A stretch of 64,000 nt of DNA, taken from contig NZ_JACIEA010000001.1 of NCBI RefSeq assembly GCF_014196595.1, forward strand, positions 808,845 through 872,844, read 5' to 3'. Under the pieces are notes generated by a model. The model was not told where the DNA came from. It made no database searches and was given only the letters and a program-made list of their open reading frames with translations. Below are positions 9,161-19,318 of the stretch, one piece after another; within the stretch, counting starts at the first letter, position 1; every line of letters starts with the position of its first letter. The stretch comes from Sphingorhabdus rigui (GTDB lineage: Bacteria; Pseudomonadota; Alphaproteobacteria; Sphingomonadales; Sphingomonadaceae). The position numbers were made by a program, and so were the translations under genes.

Positions 9161-9269
9161 TCCCCTCCCGCAGGCGGGAGGGGCTAGGGGAGGGCATCTA
9201 CCCTTCGCCGGATTTCGCTCGCCTTCGGCTCGCCCCACCCCCAACCCCTCCCGCCTGCGGGAGGGGAGA
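9161..9269. repeat. Palindromic repeat, family B, between hisA and hisF
   Basis: The outer arms CCCCTCCCGCAGGCGGGAG and the matching CTCCCGCCTGCGGGAGGGG are each palindromic and also mirror each other. The variable core between them contains a smaller GCTCGCC/GGCTCGCC repeat. A second copy with a different core is at 14371-14480. It fills nearly all of the hisA-hisF spacer and ends three bases before the hisF ATG, so its 3' arm also overlaps the likely ribosome-binding region. Confidence 0.85.
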
Positions 9270-9271
9270 GT

Positions 9272-10030
9272 ATGACCGTCCGCGTCCGTGTCATCCCCTG
9301 TCTCGACGTCTCCAATGGCCGCGTGGTCAAGGGTGTGAACTTTGTCGACCTGCGCGACGCCGGTGATCCGGTGGAGCAGGCACAGGCATATGATGCGGCG
9401 GGCGCAGACGAACTTTGTTTTTTGGACATTGGCGCAAGCCATGAAGGGCGCGGCACGATCATCGACGTGGTCCGGCGGACGGCAGAAGTATGCTTCATGC
9501 CGCTGACTGTCGGTGGTGGCGTACGCAGTGCAGAGGATGCGCGGGCATTGCTGCTGGCAGGGGCTGATAAGGTCGCGGTTAACAGCGCAGCGGTGGCGCG
9601 GCCAGAAGTCGTTGCGGATATCGCCGCACGTTTCGGCAGCCAATGCGTGGTGGCTTCGGTCGATGCGCGGCGGACGGGTAATGGATGGGAAATCTTCACC
9701 CATGGCGGACGCAAGCCAACAGGCATTGACGCGCTCGAACATGCCGTAAAGCTCGCCGAACTTGGCGCAGGTGAATTGCTCGTCACCAGCATGGACCGCG
9801 ACGGCACACGTGACGGCTATGACCTCGCGCTCACCCGCGCGATTGCCGATGCGGTCAACATCCCCGTTGTCGCCAGCGGCGGTGTCGGTAATCTTGCCCA
9901 TCTGGTCGACGGCGTGCGTGAAGGCCATGCGAGCGCGGTGCTCGCGGCATCGATTTTCCATTTTGGCCAGCACAGCATCGCAGATGCCCATGCGGCATTA
10001 CGGGCGGCGGGATTACCAGCCCGCGCTTGA
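9272..10030 (+). CDS. hisF: Imidazole glycerol phosphate synthase, cyclase subunit
   Basis: Uses ammonia from HisH to make imidazoleglycerol phosphate and AICAR. It is a 252-residue barrel with [15 protein letters not shown] at 7-21 (first catalytic Asp at 12), [11 protein letters not shown] with the second catalytic aspartate, and the phosphate loops VGGGVRS and VASGGVG. It is separated from hisA by a palindromic repeat. The hisE and hisI genes that often follow hisF are not here; the groESL operon follows instead. Confidence 0.96.
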   Translation: MTVRVRVIPCLDVSNGRVVKGVNFVDLRDAGDPVEQAQAYDAAGADELCFLDIGASHEGRGTIIDVVRRTAEVCFMPLTVGGGVRSAEDARALLLAGADKVAVNSAAVARPEVVADIAARFGSQCVVASVDARRTGNGWEIFTHGGRKPTGIDALEHAVKLAELGAGELLVTSMDRDGTRDGYDLALTRAIADAVNIPVVASGGVGNLAHLVDGVREGHASAVLAASIFHFGQHSIADAHAALRAAGLPARA

Positions 10031-10063
10031 CCTCCGACGCGAAAAAAATTCGCTTCCCGAGTC

Positions 10064-10092
10064 CTTGACCTGTCATAAAAACACCCTATCTG
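10064..10092 (+). promoter_or_regulatory. Putative heat-shock (RpoH-like) promoter of groESL
   Basis: CTTGAC at 10064-10069 is followed after 16 bases by CTATCT at 10086-10091, within CCCTATCT. This resembles the alphaproteobacterial sigma-32 pattern (CTTGAC, then C-TAT-T). It could also be read as a housekeeping promoter with TTGACC/TATCTG. It lies eight bases upstream of the CIRCE operator and about 110 bases before groES. The assignment is inference from pattern and position. Confidence 0.6.
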
Positions 10093-10099
10093 GGCTCCG

Positions 10100-10126
10100 T
10101 TAGCACTCGTCCTGTATGAGTGCTAA
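10100..10126 (+). promoter_or_regulatory. CIRCE operator (HrcA binding site)
   Basis: TTAGCACTC at 10100-10108 and GAGTGCTAA at 10118-10126 form a perfect 9-9-9 inverted repeat identical to the CIRCE consensus. CIRCE is the operator of the HrcA repressor, which controls groESL in many bacteria. Its place just downstream of a plausible promoter indicates repression by HrcA in unstressed cells. No hrcA gene is in the window. Confidence 0.97.
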
Positions 10127-10198
10127 TGCACATTCATTGCCGTCCCCTGCTTGTTGTAGGCGTGGCGGGATGGCGAAACAGAAAAAGGATAGTTCAAC

Positions 10199-10486
10199 AT
10201 GGCATTTCGTCCATTGCATGATCGCGTTCTCGTCCGTCGGGTCGAGGCCGAAGCAAAAACCGCTGGCGGGATCATCATCCCTGATACAGCTCAGGAAAAG
10301 CCACAGGAAGGCGAAGTCGTCTCCGTGGGTACCGGTACACGCGCCGATGACGGCACTGTAACCGCACTCGACGTCAAAGCTGGCGACAAGATCCTGTTCG
10401 GCAAATGGTCGGGCACCGAAGTCAAGATCGACGGTGAAGACCTGTTGATCATGAAGGAATCGGACATCTTGGGAATCGTTTCCTAA
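10199..10486 (+). CDS. groES: Co-chaperonin GroES
   Basis: A seven-subunit lid that caps the GroEL folding chamber. The 95-residue protein begins [16 protein letters not shown] and shows the mobile loop [16 protein letters not shown] (residues 21-36), which contacts GroEL, and ends in [14 protein letters not shown]. It is preceded by CIRCE and a heat-shock-like promoter. groEL follows 113 bases downstream with a palindromic repeat between. Confidence 0.98.
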   Translation: MAFRPLHDRVLVRRVEAEAKTAGGIIIPDTAQEKPQEGEVVSVGTGTRADDGTVTALDVKAGDKILFGKWSGTEVKIDGEDLLIMKESDILGIVS

Positions 10487-10501
10487 ACGCACCGCAAATT
10501 C

Positions 10502-10562
10502 CGTCACCCTGAACTTGGTTCAGGGTCTTAATTAAGATGCTGAAACAAGTTCAGCATGACGG
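10502..10562. repeat. Palindromic REP-like repeat, family A, in groES-groEL spacer
   Basis: The first half contains CCTGAACTTGGTTCAGG and the inverted second half TGCTGAAACAAGTTCAGCA, each bounded by CGTCA/TGACG as in the copy at 5155-5235. The inner spacer is shorter than in that copy. The element lies inside the groESL transcript, 15 bases after the groES stop and 37 bases before the groEL start. Confidence 0.88.
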
Positions 10563-10587
10563 CTTTGAAAAGTAGAGTTCAAACTAA

Positions 10588-12255
<1,668 letters not shown>

Positions 12256-12285
12256 TAGTCCAACGCTTTTTGAAGCACAGAAAAT

Positions 12286-12316
12286 GGGCCGGAGGGGAAA
12301 CCTTCCGGCCTTTTTT
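12286..12316 (+). terminator. Rho-independent terminator of groESL
   Basis: GGCCGGAGG and CCTTCCGGCC pair with a small mismatch across a short GGAAA-type loop, followed by a run of six T. It lies 30 bases after the groEL stop. Confidence 0.9.
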
Positions 12317-12325
12317 GTTGTGTTG

Positions 12326-13018
12326 TTACTTTGCGCCGCGGCGCTGTTCGGCGATGCGTTCGGCGGTGAGGAGCAACGCTTCTAGGTCAGCCAAGTTGAT
12401 GTCGAACGTCTCTTGGGTTTCCTGCACGGCTTGATCGATATCGGCGCGCAAGAGTCCCACGGGCAGGGCGGGTGTAACCGCCGCGCGATGCGGATAGCTA
12501 TGGCTGCTGAAACGGTGGAATAACCATCCTGCCGCAAGCAATGCCGCCGAATTCGCAGCGACGATCGACATTGGGTATACATAGCCCGCGTCGACAATGG
12601 CTTGGCCACCCAAAATGGTCGTGATTGCGACAGCGCCGCTGGGCGGATGAAGGCAACGCAGCAACGACATCAATAATATCGACGCAGCCACTGCAATGGC
12701 GATGGCGGCAAAGGTGACGGGTACCATATGCAGCACCGTCACGCCGACCAACGCGGAAATGACATTGCCGCCGAATACGGGCCATGGCTGCGCCAAGGGG
12801 CTGGAGGGCACCACAAATACCAGCACCGCCGATGCGCCAATGGGGGCAATCAGGAACGGCAAAGCAGGGAATATGTCCTGAACGCCAAGTCCCGCAAGCG
12901 CCGCGACAAGGACACCAAGGCCAGCACCGGCACATGCGATCACCCGGTCATGCAAGCTTGCGCCGGCAAGTTTCGGCACGAACAGGCGCCACCGGCGTGA
13001 TGTGTCTCCGGTCGCCAT
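12326..13018 (-). CDS. HPP-family integral membrane protein
   Basis: This 230-residue protein has four to five membrane helices in residues 25-165, the family motif LHPPSGAVA at 123-131 and FLIAPIGASAVLVF at about 55-68. HPP proteins occur in bacteria and plastids; a plant member has been linked to nitrite transport, but the bacterial role is open. The C-terminal 60 residues are hydrophilic and probably cytoplasmic. It is convergent with groEL. Confidence 0.85.
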   Translation of the reverse strand: MATGDTSRRWRLFVPKLAGASLHDRVIACAGAGLGVLVAALAGLGVQDIFPALPFLIAPIGASAVLVFVVPSSPLAQPWPVFGGNVISALVGVTVLHMVPVTFAAIAIAVAASILLMSLLRCLHPPSGAVAITTILGGQAIVDAGYVYPMSIVAANSAALLAAGWLFHRFSSHSYPHRAAVTPALPVGLLRADIDQAVQETQETFDINLADLEALLLTAERIAEQRRGAK

Positions 13019-13022
13019 GCCT

Positions 13023-13415
13023 TTAGGCGCTCATGCGCTGCAGCATCTCGCCCATTTTCTGGTGGAGCATATTCATTGCCTTCAATGGGCGAACCATGAC
13101 CTTGAAATGGGTGATGAGGCCATCATCATCGCAGCTGATCATGTCGATGCCATTGATCGCGATACCGTCGATCACGGTTTGAAATTCCAGAATGGCGCTG
13201 TTTTCGCGGTGCCATTCGCCGACATAGGCAAATTCGGCATTGCCCAGCGTATGCCCTGCAGCGGCGAGATATTTGGCGGTGATCGCCTTGCCCATTTGCG
13301 GTGAGTGGACAACCGGGCTTTCAAACACACAATCGTCGTGCAGGACGGCGGATATCGCATCAACATCGCGTGACAGGGCAACTGTGTGCCAGATTTCGGC
13401 GGGGTTATGGGGCAT
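13023..13415 (-). CDS. NTF2-like / SnoaL-like small protein
   Basis: This 130-residue protein has the cone-fold pattern of the NTF2 superfamily: an N-terminal helix with HTVALSRDVDAISAVLHDDCVFESP, a middle strand WHRENSAILEFQTVIDG, and the strand ITHFKVMVRPLKAM. Members range from ketosteroid-isomerase-like enzymes to ligand-binding proteins; no catalytic assignment can be made. ATG 13415 is chosen over a TTG two codons upstream. It starts two bases after the stop of the dehydrogenase gene and ends four bases before the HPP gene, so these three minus-strand genes may form an operon. Confidence 0.7.
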   Translation of the reverse strand: MPHNPAEIWHTVALSRDVDAISAVLHDDCVFESPVVHSPQMGKAITAKYLAAAGHTLGNAEFAYVGEWHRENSAILEFQTVIDGIAINGIDMISCDDDGLITHFKVMVRPLKAMNMLHQKMGEMLQRMSA

Positions 13416-13417
13416 GT

Positions 13418-14362
13418 TCAATATCCCAGATCGAGGTTTACCATTGGCTCAAGCGGTGCGCCTTGGCGGTAGCGTTCGAGATTTTCGAAAAAGCGCGTGG
13501 CGGAACGCACGAACATTTTGTCCTGCGCGCGGCCCGACAGGTGCATGGTGATATGCGCGTTGTCGAGGCTCCATAACGGGTGATCGGCGGGCAAGGGTTC
13601 GGGCGTCGTCACATCAAGGAAGGCATTGGCGATGTGCTTGTCTTGCAACGCAGTGACCAATGCATCCTGATCGATGACGGAACCGCGCGCGATGTTGATG
13701 AGCGTTGCGCTATTCTTCATCGCGGCAAGTTCATCTGCGCCAATCATGCCGTCGGTTTCCGCGGTGGCAGGAACGGCAAGGATGACCCAGTCAAAATCGC
13801 CCAATTGCGCACGCCATTGATCGGGCGTCAGCGTGTTTGGACCCGCCGAGCGGCGCACAATGGTGACATCAACGCCAAAGGGCTTCAACCGCTCTTCAAT
13901 CAGCTTTCCAATCGCGCCATAGCCCAGCAGCAAAGCCTTGGAACCGAACAGTTCAACCTTGCCGGGCGAATCGAGCAGCCATTCGCGGCGTTCCTGTGCA
14001 CGGACAACTTCGCGATAGTTCTTCGCGACGGTCAGCATGCCCATAACGACATATTCGGCGATGGTTATCGCGTTAATGCCTGCACCATTGGTGACAACAC
14101 AGCCCTGCGCCTTCAACTGCACCAGCGGCATGCCGTCGACGCCGGCATAGATGCTGTTCAGCCATTTCATGTTGGTCGCGGCATTGATGACCGTGGCCAT
14201 ATCGCCCTTGTCATACATGTCGAACCAGCCAATCTCTGCCTGCGGTGCGAGTGCGAGCGCCTCTTCCTTCGACATGAAGAAATGCGGCTCGATCCAATCG
14301 GGCAAGCGCGGTTCAATCAGGGGGCGCACAAGCCCCGACATCACAAGTTTCGTTTTGGTCAT
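13418..14362 (-). CDS. D-2-hydroxyacid dehydrogenase family protein
   Basis: NAD(P)-dependent oxidoreductase of the D-isomer 2-hydroxyacid family, 314 residues. The Rossmann motif GYGAIG is at 147-152, the catalytic arginine lies in INIARGSVIDQDAL, the glutamate in TTPEPLP, and the histidine in ITMHLSGRAQDKMF. The last motif differs from the common PHxSG form, so the substrate is not predictable. ATG 14362 is supported by the MTKTKLVMSG opening and lies just beyond the palindromic repeat. Confidence 0.85.
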   Translation of the reverse strand: MTKTKLVMSGLVRPLIEPRLPDWIEPHFFMSKEEALALAPQAEIGWFDMYDKGDMATVINAATNMKWLNSIYAGVDGMPLVQLKAQGCVVTNGAGINAITIAEYVVMGMLTVAKNYREVVRAQERREWLLDSPGKVELFGSKALLLGYGAIGKLIEERLKPFGVDVTIVRRSAGPNTLTPDQWRAQLGDFDWVILAVPATAETDGMIGADELAAMKNSATLINIARGSVIDQDALVTALQDKHIANAFLDVTTPEPLPADHPLWSLDNAHITMHLSGRAQDKMFVRSATRFFENLERYRQGAPLEPMVNLDLGY

Positions 14363-14370
14363 TTTCTTCT

Positions 14371-14480
14371 CCCCTCCCGTAAACGGGAGGGGCCGGGGGT
14401 GGGCATCTCCCATGTTAAAAACATGACGTGATCGCATTCGGCCAAGCCCACCCCTAACCCCTCCCGCCTGCGGGAGGGGA
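14371..14480. repeat. Palindromic repeat, family B, second copy
   Basis: Outer arms CCCCTCCCGTAAACGGGAG and CCTCCCGCCTGCGGGAGGGG frame a core that differs from the copy at 9161-9269, while the flanking GGGTGGGCATC and AGCCCACCCCTAACC segments are shared. It lies between cysS and the dehydrogenase gene, both on the minus strand, and could act in RNA as a hairpin. Confidence 0.85.
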
Positions 14481-14491
14481 ATGCTGGCAGC

Positions 14492-15943
14492 TCAAACATC
14501 CAACTTCCAATCCCAACCAAGCGGGTCGCCGTCCATGACTTCAACGCCTTTGGCGATGAGGTCGTCGCGGATGGCATCGGACTTGGCGAAGTCTTTTGCG
14601 GCGCGCGCGTCTTTGCGCAGCAGCAGGGCGGTTTCGATTTCGGCCTCGGTAATGACGGCGGCTTTGGGCCGGATGCGGAGGTCGGCGCGTTCTAAACGTC
14701 CGAGATTCAGGCCCATTACCCTGTCCATGTGTACGACGGCCGTCGCTATACATTCGGGGGCGGTACCTCTTAGGCCAAGCATCTCTTCCAGCACCGTCAG
14801 GGCATCGGCAGTGTTGAGATCTCCGCATATCGCTGCATTGAAGCGGGCAACCAAGGCATTGGTTACACGCTCACGTTCCCAGCTATCGCCAGGGGTCATG
14901 CGCCCTTCTTTTAGTTGATCAGCCCATTTGCGATACGCCATCACCATCCGCTTCAATCGCACCAGAGCGGCTTGCAATCCCTCCCAGCTAAACTCCAGCT
15001 CGCTGCGGTAATGCGCTTGCAGGCACATCAGGCGGTAGGCGAGGGGGTGGAAGCCCTTGTCGATCAGCAATTGCACACGCAGGAACTCGCCCGATGATTT
15101 ACTCATCTTGCCGCTGCGTTCGATCAGGAAATTGTTGTGCATCCAAAATTGTGCGCCGCTGTGGTCACCGCCGCAGCGCGCCTGATTTTGCGCGATTTCA
15201 TTGGGGTGGTGGATTTCGCGATGGTCGATGCCGCCGGTGTGGATGTCAAACGGCAGGCCAAGCAGTGCCTCTGACATTACCGAGCATTCCAGATGCCAGC
15301 CCGGCGCGCCTTTGCCCCATGGGCTGTCCCATTCCATTTGCCGCGTTTCGCCCGCGGGCGTCTTGCGCCAAATGGCAAAGTCGGCGGCGTGACGTTTGCC
15401 TTCGACCTCTTCGATGCGGCCTTCTCCGTCCTCGGTCTTGGCACGGGCCAATGCGCCATAATTGGCAACGGTAGAGGTGTCGAAATACAGGCCCGATTCC
15501 AATTCATAGCAATGCTTGTCGGCAATGCTTTTGGCGTACTCGATCATCGCGGGCACATATTCGGTCGCAATCGACCAATGCGCGGGCTGACGGATGTTCA
15601 GCGCCTTGATGTCGTCCCAATAAGCTTGCGTATAATGCTTTGCGATGTCCCAGATCGACTGCGCCTTTTCCGCCGCCATCTTCTCCATCTTGTCCTCGCC
15701 CGCGTCGGCGTCGTCGGTCAGATGGCCGACATCGGTGATGTTGATGACATGGGTGAGCTTATAGCCCTTATATGACAGCACCCGGCCAAGCGTGTCGGCA
15801 AAAACATAGGCGCGCATGTTGCCGATGTGCGGATAATTATACACCGTCGGGCCGCAGGTATAAACGCGCGCCTCGCCAGCGTGGACGGGGGAGAAGGTTT
15901 CCAGTTGCCGGGTCAGGCTGTTGAAGAGTTTAAGCTCGGACAT
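14492..15943 (-). CDS. cysS: Cysteinyl-tRNA synthetase
   Basis: Charges tRNA-Cys. It is a 483-residue class I synthetase with the zinc ligand Cys30 in VYTCGPTVYNYPHIGN, the HIGH-type motif as HIGN at 39-42, further zinc-site residues in WHLECSVMS and HHPNEIAQ, and GKMSKSSGEF as the KMSKS loop. ATG 15943 gives the standard MSELKLFNSL opening, preferred to an upstream start. A long tandem repeat lies directly upstream. Confidence 0.97.
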   Translation of the reverse strand: MSELKLFNSLTRQLETFSPVHAGEARVYTCGPTVYNYPHIGNMRAYVFADTLGRVLSYKGYKLTHVINITDVGHLTDDADAGEDKMEKMAAEKAQSIWDIAKHYTQAYWDDIKALNIRQPAHWSIATEYVPAMIEYAKSIADKHCYELESGLYFDTSTVANYGALARAKTEDGEGRIEEVEGKRHAADFAIWRKTPAGETRQMEWDSPWGKGAPGWHLECSVMSEALLGLPFDIHTGGIDHREIHHPNEIAQNQARCGGDHSGAQFWMHNNFLIERSGKMSKSSGEFLRVQLLIDKGFHPLAYRLMCLQAHYRSELEFSWEGLQAALVRLKRMVMAYRKWADQLKEGRMTPGDSWERERVTNALVARFNAAICGDLNTADALTVLEEMLGLRGTAPECIATAVVHMDRVMGLNLGRLERADLRIRPKAAVITEAEIETALLLRKDARAAKDFAKSDAIRDDLIAKGVEVMDGDPLGWDWKLDV

Positions 15944-15971
15944 GGATGGTTCCTTGCGTTGCCAAACTGGA

Positions 15972-16273
15972 ATCGTCAACACTCACCGTAGCCCTGAGCC
16001 TGTCGAAGAGCGTTTATCGGTGTTGCGCTGTGGTCGAGAGGCGCCCTTCGACGGACGCAGGCGTTGCCTGCTGCTCAGGGCTACGGTAATATTTAGAACC
16101 CGTCCCAGCGGATCGCTTGCCCAAATCGTCAACACCCACCGTAGCCCTGAGCCTGTCGAAGGGCGTTTATCGGTGTTGCGCTGTGGTCGAGAGGCGCCCT
16201 TCGACGGACGCAGGCGTTGCCTGCTGCTCAGGGCTACGGTAATATTTCAAAACCCGTCCCAGCGGATCGCTTG
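15972..16273. repeat. Tandem duplication of a 153-bp palindromic element (family C)
   Basis: Two nearly identical units start at 15972 and 16125. Each opens with ATCGTCAACACYCACCGTAG and closes with CCCAGCGGATCGCTTG. Within each unit CCGTAGCCCTGAGCCTGTCG faces an inverted GCTCAGGGCTACGG near the end, with CTTCGACGGACGCAGGC inside. The copies differ by a few substitutions and one extra base. The array fills the gene-free stretch 15944-16307 between cobT and cysS; no gene was seen in it. Confidence 0.92.
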
Positions 16274-16307
16274 GTCGCGCCACGGCGTAGCTGCGCGAAA
16301 GGCCGGC

Positions 16308-18122
16308 CTATTCTTCGTCAAACAAGCCGGCGAGTTGTTCGATCATCGTGCCGCCCAATTGTTCAACGTCCATGATGGTGACGGCGCGTTTGTAATAACG
16401 GGTGACGTCATGGCCGATGCCGATCGCGACCAATTGCACGGGCGATCGCGTTTCGATCATTTCGATAACCTTGCGCAAATGCTGTTCCAGATAGCCGCCA
16501 TGGTTGACCGACAAGGTGCTGTCATCGACTGGTGCACCGTCGGAAATGACCATCAATATGCGGCGGTCTTCGGCGCGGGCGATCAGGCGGTTATGCGCCC
16601 ATAGCAAAGCTTCACCGTCGATATTTTCTTTCAGCAAGCCTTCGCGCATCATCAGGCCAAGGTTGCGCTTGGCATGACGCCATGGCTCATCGGCTTTTTT
16701 GTAAACGATGTGGCGCAAGTCGTTGAGGCGGCCGGGCATGGGCTGCCGTCCAGCGGCGAGCCAATCCTCACGCGCTTGACCGCCCTTCCACGCACGGGTG
16801 GTAAAGCCCAAAATTTCGGTTTTCACGCCGCAGCGTTCCAGCGTGCGTGCCAATATGTCGGCGCTGATCGCCGCTATGCTGATCGGCCGTCCGCGCATCG
16901 ATCCGCTATTGTCGATAAGCAAGGTCACAACCGTGTCGCGGAAATCGGTTTCGCGTTCGACCTTGTACGACAGCGAGCTGCCCGGCGAGACGACGATGCG
17001 CGCGAGCCGCGCTGCGTCGATCATGCCTTCTTCCTGATCGAAATCCCAGCTGCGGTTTTGCTGCGCCATCAGGCGGCGTTGCAGACGGTTGGCGAGCTTT
17101 GTCACCACCGATTGTAGGTTGGACAATTGCTGGTCGAGATAGGCGCGCAGCCGGTTCAGCTCTTCTTCGTCGGCAAGCTCGGTCGCGGTGATCGTTTCGT
17201 CATATTTGGTCGACCAGATTTTGTAATCGCTTTGCGGCAGATGGTCCCAATTGCGGCGCTGCGGGGTGACGGGCTGCATGCCGTCATCGCCCATTTCGCC
17301 GTCGGCACCGTCCTGGTCGTCCATATCCTGGCCGTCATAATCGGCCTCGGTTTCTTCGCCTTCGCCCTGTTGTGGTTCGGCGCGCGCTTCGGCTTGGCCA
17401 GCTTCGCCTTCACCATCATCGTCGCTGTCGCCATCTTGGTCTTGGCTGTCCTCGGCATCATCGCCGCCTTCATCGGCGTCGGACGGGTCGACGTCGCCTT
17501 CGGTCAGGTTCAGATGCTCCAGCATCGATTGCGTGAGCGCGGCAAATGCACCCTGATCGTCGAGCGCGAGGGCAAGCGCATCAAGATCGCTGCCTGCCTT
17601 TTCCTCAATCCAGCCACGCAGCATATCGACGCCAGCAACCGCGGCGTCAGGGATAGGCGCGCCCGTCAGGCGTTCGCGCACGATGAGCGATAAGGCGGTT
17701 GAAATCGGAACTTCGTCAGCGGACTGTGCGCGGCTGATCGGGTCGGTGCGCAATTTGAGTTCAAGCGCGTGACCCAGATTTGCAGCGATGCCCGCCATAT
17801 TGCGGGAACCCAATGCCTCAACGCGCGCATTTTCGACGGCATCAAATGCAGCGCCGGCAACGACTTCGGATGGACGCAAGGCGGCGTGGCGAGCGGCATT
17901 ATGGTGCTTGAGCTTCAGTGAGAAACTATCGGCAAAGCCACGCGCTTCGGCCACTTGCTCTGGCGGCAGCAACCGGCCGGGCATAGGCACTTTGAAATTT
18001 TTGCCCGCTTGCGTCGGGGCGTCGGCGGTGAACGCAAGTTCAATCTCCGGCTCATGCGCGAGCGCGCGGGCGGTGCCGGTCAGGACTTGCTTGAACTGTT
18101 CAAGTGGAGATTCGTTCGCCAT
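16308..18122 (-). CDS. cobT: CobT-type cobaltochelatase subunit (vWA protein)
   Basis: CobT acts with the AAA+ ring CobS and the large subunit CobN to insert cobalt into hydrogenobyrinate diamide. The 604-residue protein has an N-terminal helical domain (1-205), a very acidic low-complexity linker (about 208-285), and a C-terminal von Willebrand A domain whose MIDAS motif DNSGSM begins at Asp404. Its start shares one base with the stop of the lipoprotein gene. No cobN or other cobalamin gene is present, so a general MoxR/vWA chaperone role cannot be excluded. Confidence 0.9.
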   Translation of the reverse strand: MANESPLEQFKQVLTGTARALAHEPEIELAFTADAPTQAGKNFKVPMPGRLLPPEQVAEARGFADSFSLKLKHHNAARHAALRPSEVVAGAAFDAVENARVEALGSRNMAGIAANLGHALELKLRTDPISRAQSADEVPISTALSLIVRERLTGAPIPDAAVAGVDMLRGWIEEKAGSDLDALALALDDQGAFAALTQSMLEHLNLTEGDVDPSDADEGGDDAEDSQDQDGDSDDDGEGEAGQAEARAEPQQGEGEETEADYDGQDMDDQDGADGEMGDDGMQPVTPQRRNWDHLPQSDYKIWSTKYDETITATELADEEELNRLRAYLDQQLSNLQSVVTKLANRLQRRLMAQQNRSWDFDQEEGMIDAARLARIVVSPGSSLSYKVERETDFRDTVVTLLIDNSGSMRGRPISIAAISADILARTLERCGVKTEILGFTTRAWKGGQAREDWLAAGRQPMPGRLNDLRHIVYKKADEPWRHAKRNLGLMMREGLLKENIDGEALLWAHNRLIARAEDRRILMVISDGAPVDDSTLSVNHGGYLEQHLRKVIEMIETRSPVQLVAIGIGHDVTRYYKRAVTIMDVEQLGGTMIEQLAGLFDEE

Positions 18123-19318
18123 TAATCCGCCACCCGCTTACATACCGCTGCAATGTCTGCTTTCGTCGGCTTAACCGGCGCACGCAGCGTAAAGACATGG
18201 GCCTGCGCGGTGGCCACGCGATCGTCGGTTGTCCGCGCGCCATTCACGACAGCCGCAAAATCCTTGCACACGGCAAGGCTGCGCAAATAATCGCTATGGC
18301 CAGCGCCGCCGCCCGATAGGTCGGTGGTGTCAATGATGGTAAAGCCCGTTTTGGCAGGCTCAGTCTGATATTTGGTCTTTGTCGCAAAGCAACGCTGCGG
18401 CAGTCCTTTGGCTTTCAAATCCTTGGCTTCGAACGGACTGAAGCAATAAGGTGATCCCAGCCGCGGATAGCCATGAACAGCACGCGACACGGCAAGGGCG
18501 CGGTCGCTGAGCGAGGCGTAGACGGTCACGCGCCGGTCGTTATTGACGCGGCGGGCGGCCAATACTTCTTCAGCGATATCGCGTTCGAAATCTTCACGAT
18601 CAACATCAGGTGCGGCCAATATGATATTGGAAATATTGCTGGAATCCGCATTCGTCGATGTCCGGTCGACATATTCCACGGCAGGGGTGACAAGCCGTGC
18701 GCCAAGCGAATGCGAGACAATCACGATCTCCTTGACCCATTCGGCGCGCGCCAATTTGGTCAAGAAGGTCCGGAAATTGCGCTCGTCCCAATACATGTTG
18801 GTTTCATCAACGGCGTAGCTCAACAGATTGCCCTGTGATGGCCAGCTATAATGGATAATCGGGCCGTCAAAATTGCTCATCGCGCCAATTTGGACGGTGT
18901 CGCGGGCGGTGGTTTGCAATGTTTCGCGATAGCCATGCACATATAAAAGGACGCGGCCCTTGCGCAGGTTCGCGGCATCACGCAAGCCATCCCACCACGC
19001 GTCTTCCGGCTGAAACGCTAACGGCACCACCAACTGCTTGTCGCCCTTGGCGGGCTTGATCGTTTCTGGCGGCGAGAACCGGCCAAATCGAACGCGGTCG
19101 GCGCGATGGTTGGTCAGTTTGATGGTGTCGCCGCGGCAATCAGGCAGCCGGCTGGTGACGATGAAATAGTCTTTTCCGCCAACCGATGCGCTGTCATTTT
19201 GCGCCGGGTTACAGCGCGGGTTTTCCGCCAGCACATTGTGGGGAATGTCGCCATATTCGACAGCCACAGTGCAGCCAGCCAGCAGCATCGGCAAAAGGAG
19301 AAGGGGAACTTTGCGCAT
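18122..19318 (-). CDS. DUF900-type alpha/beta-hydrolase lipoprotein
   Basis: This 398-residue protein has a lipoprotein signal (hydrophobic residues 4-13, lipobox LLAGC with the lipidated Cys16). The DUF900-type hydrolase domain shows [15 protein letters not shown], the strand [10 protein letters not shown] and the nucleophile elbow SHSLGARL at about 200-210, then [10 protein letters not shown]. It is expected to be anchored in the membrane facing the periplasm; the substrate is unknown. It lies between the peroxiredoxin and cobT, and both its ends share one base with these neighbours, indicating coupled translation. Confidence 0.85.
   Translation of the reverse strand: MRKVPLLLLPMLLAGCTVAVEYGDIPHNVLAENPRCNPAQNDSASVGGKDYFIVTSRLPDCRGDTIKLTNHRADRVRFGRFSPPETIKPAKGDKQLVVPLAFQPEDAWWDGLRDAANLRKGRVLLYVHGYRETLQTTARDTVQIGAMSNFDGPIIHYSWPSQGNLLSYAVDETNMYWDERNFRTFLTKLARAEWVKEIVIVSHSLGARLVTPAVEYVDRTSTNADSSNISNIILAAPDVDREDFERDIAEEVLAARRVNNDRRVTVYASLSDRALAVSRAVHGYPRLGSPYCFSPFEAKDLKAKGLPQRCFATKTKYQTEPAKTGFTIIDTTDLSGGGAGHSDYLRSLAVCKDFAAVVNGARTTDDRVATAQAHVFTLRAPVKPTKADIAAVCKRVAD

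Noticed and set aside
13580-14431. Antisense frame (283 codons) opposite the hydroxyacid dehydrogenase
   Set aside because: Contains no recognised motif and lies fully opposite a gene with clear catalytic residues.
15944-16307. CRISPR array
   Set aside because: Only two long units with internal inverted repeats occur, without short regular repeats and variable spacers.
17127-17693. Apparent multi-helix membrane protein opposite the acidic linker of cobT
   Set aside because: The GAN codons for Asp and Glu read in reverse as Val, Ile, Leu and Phe, which creates a false hydrophobic profile.
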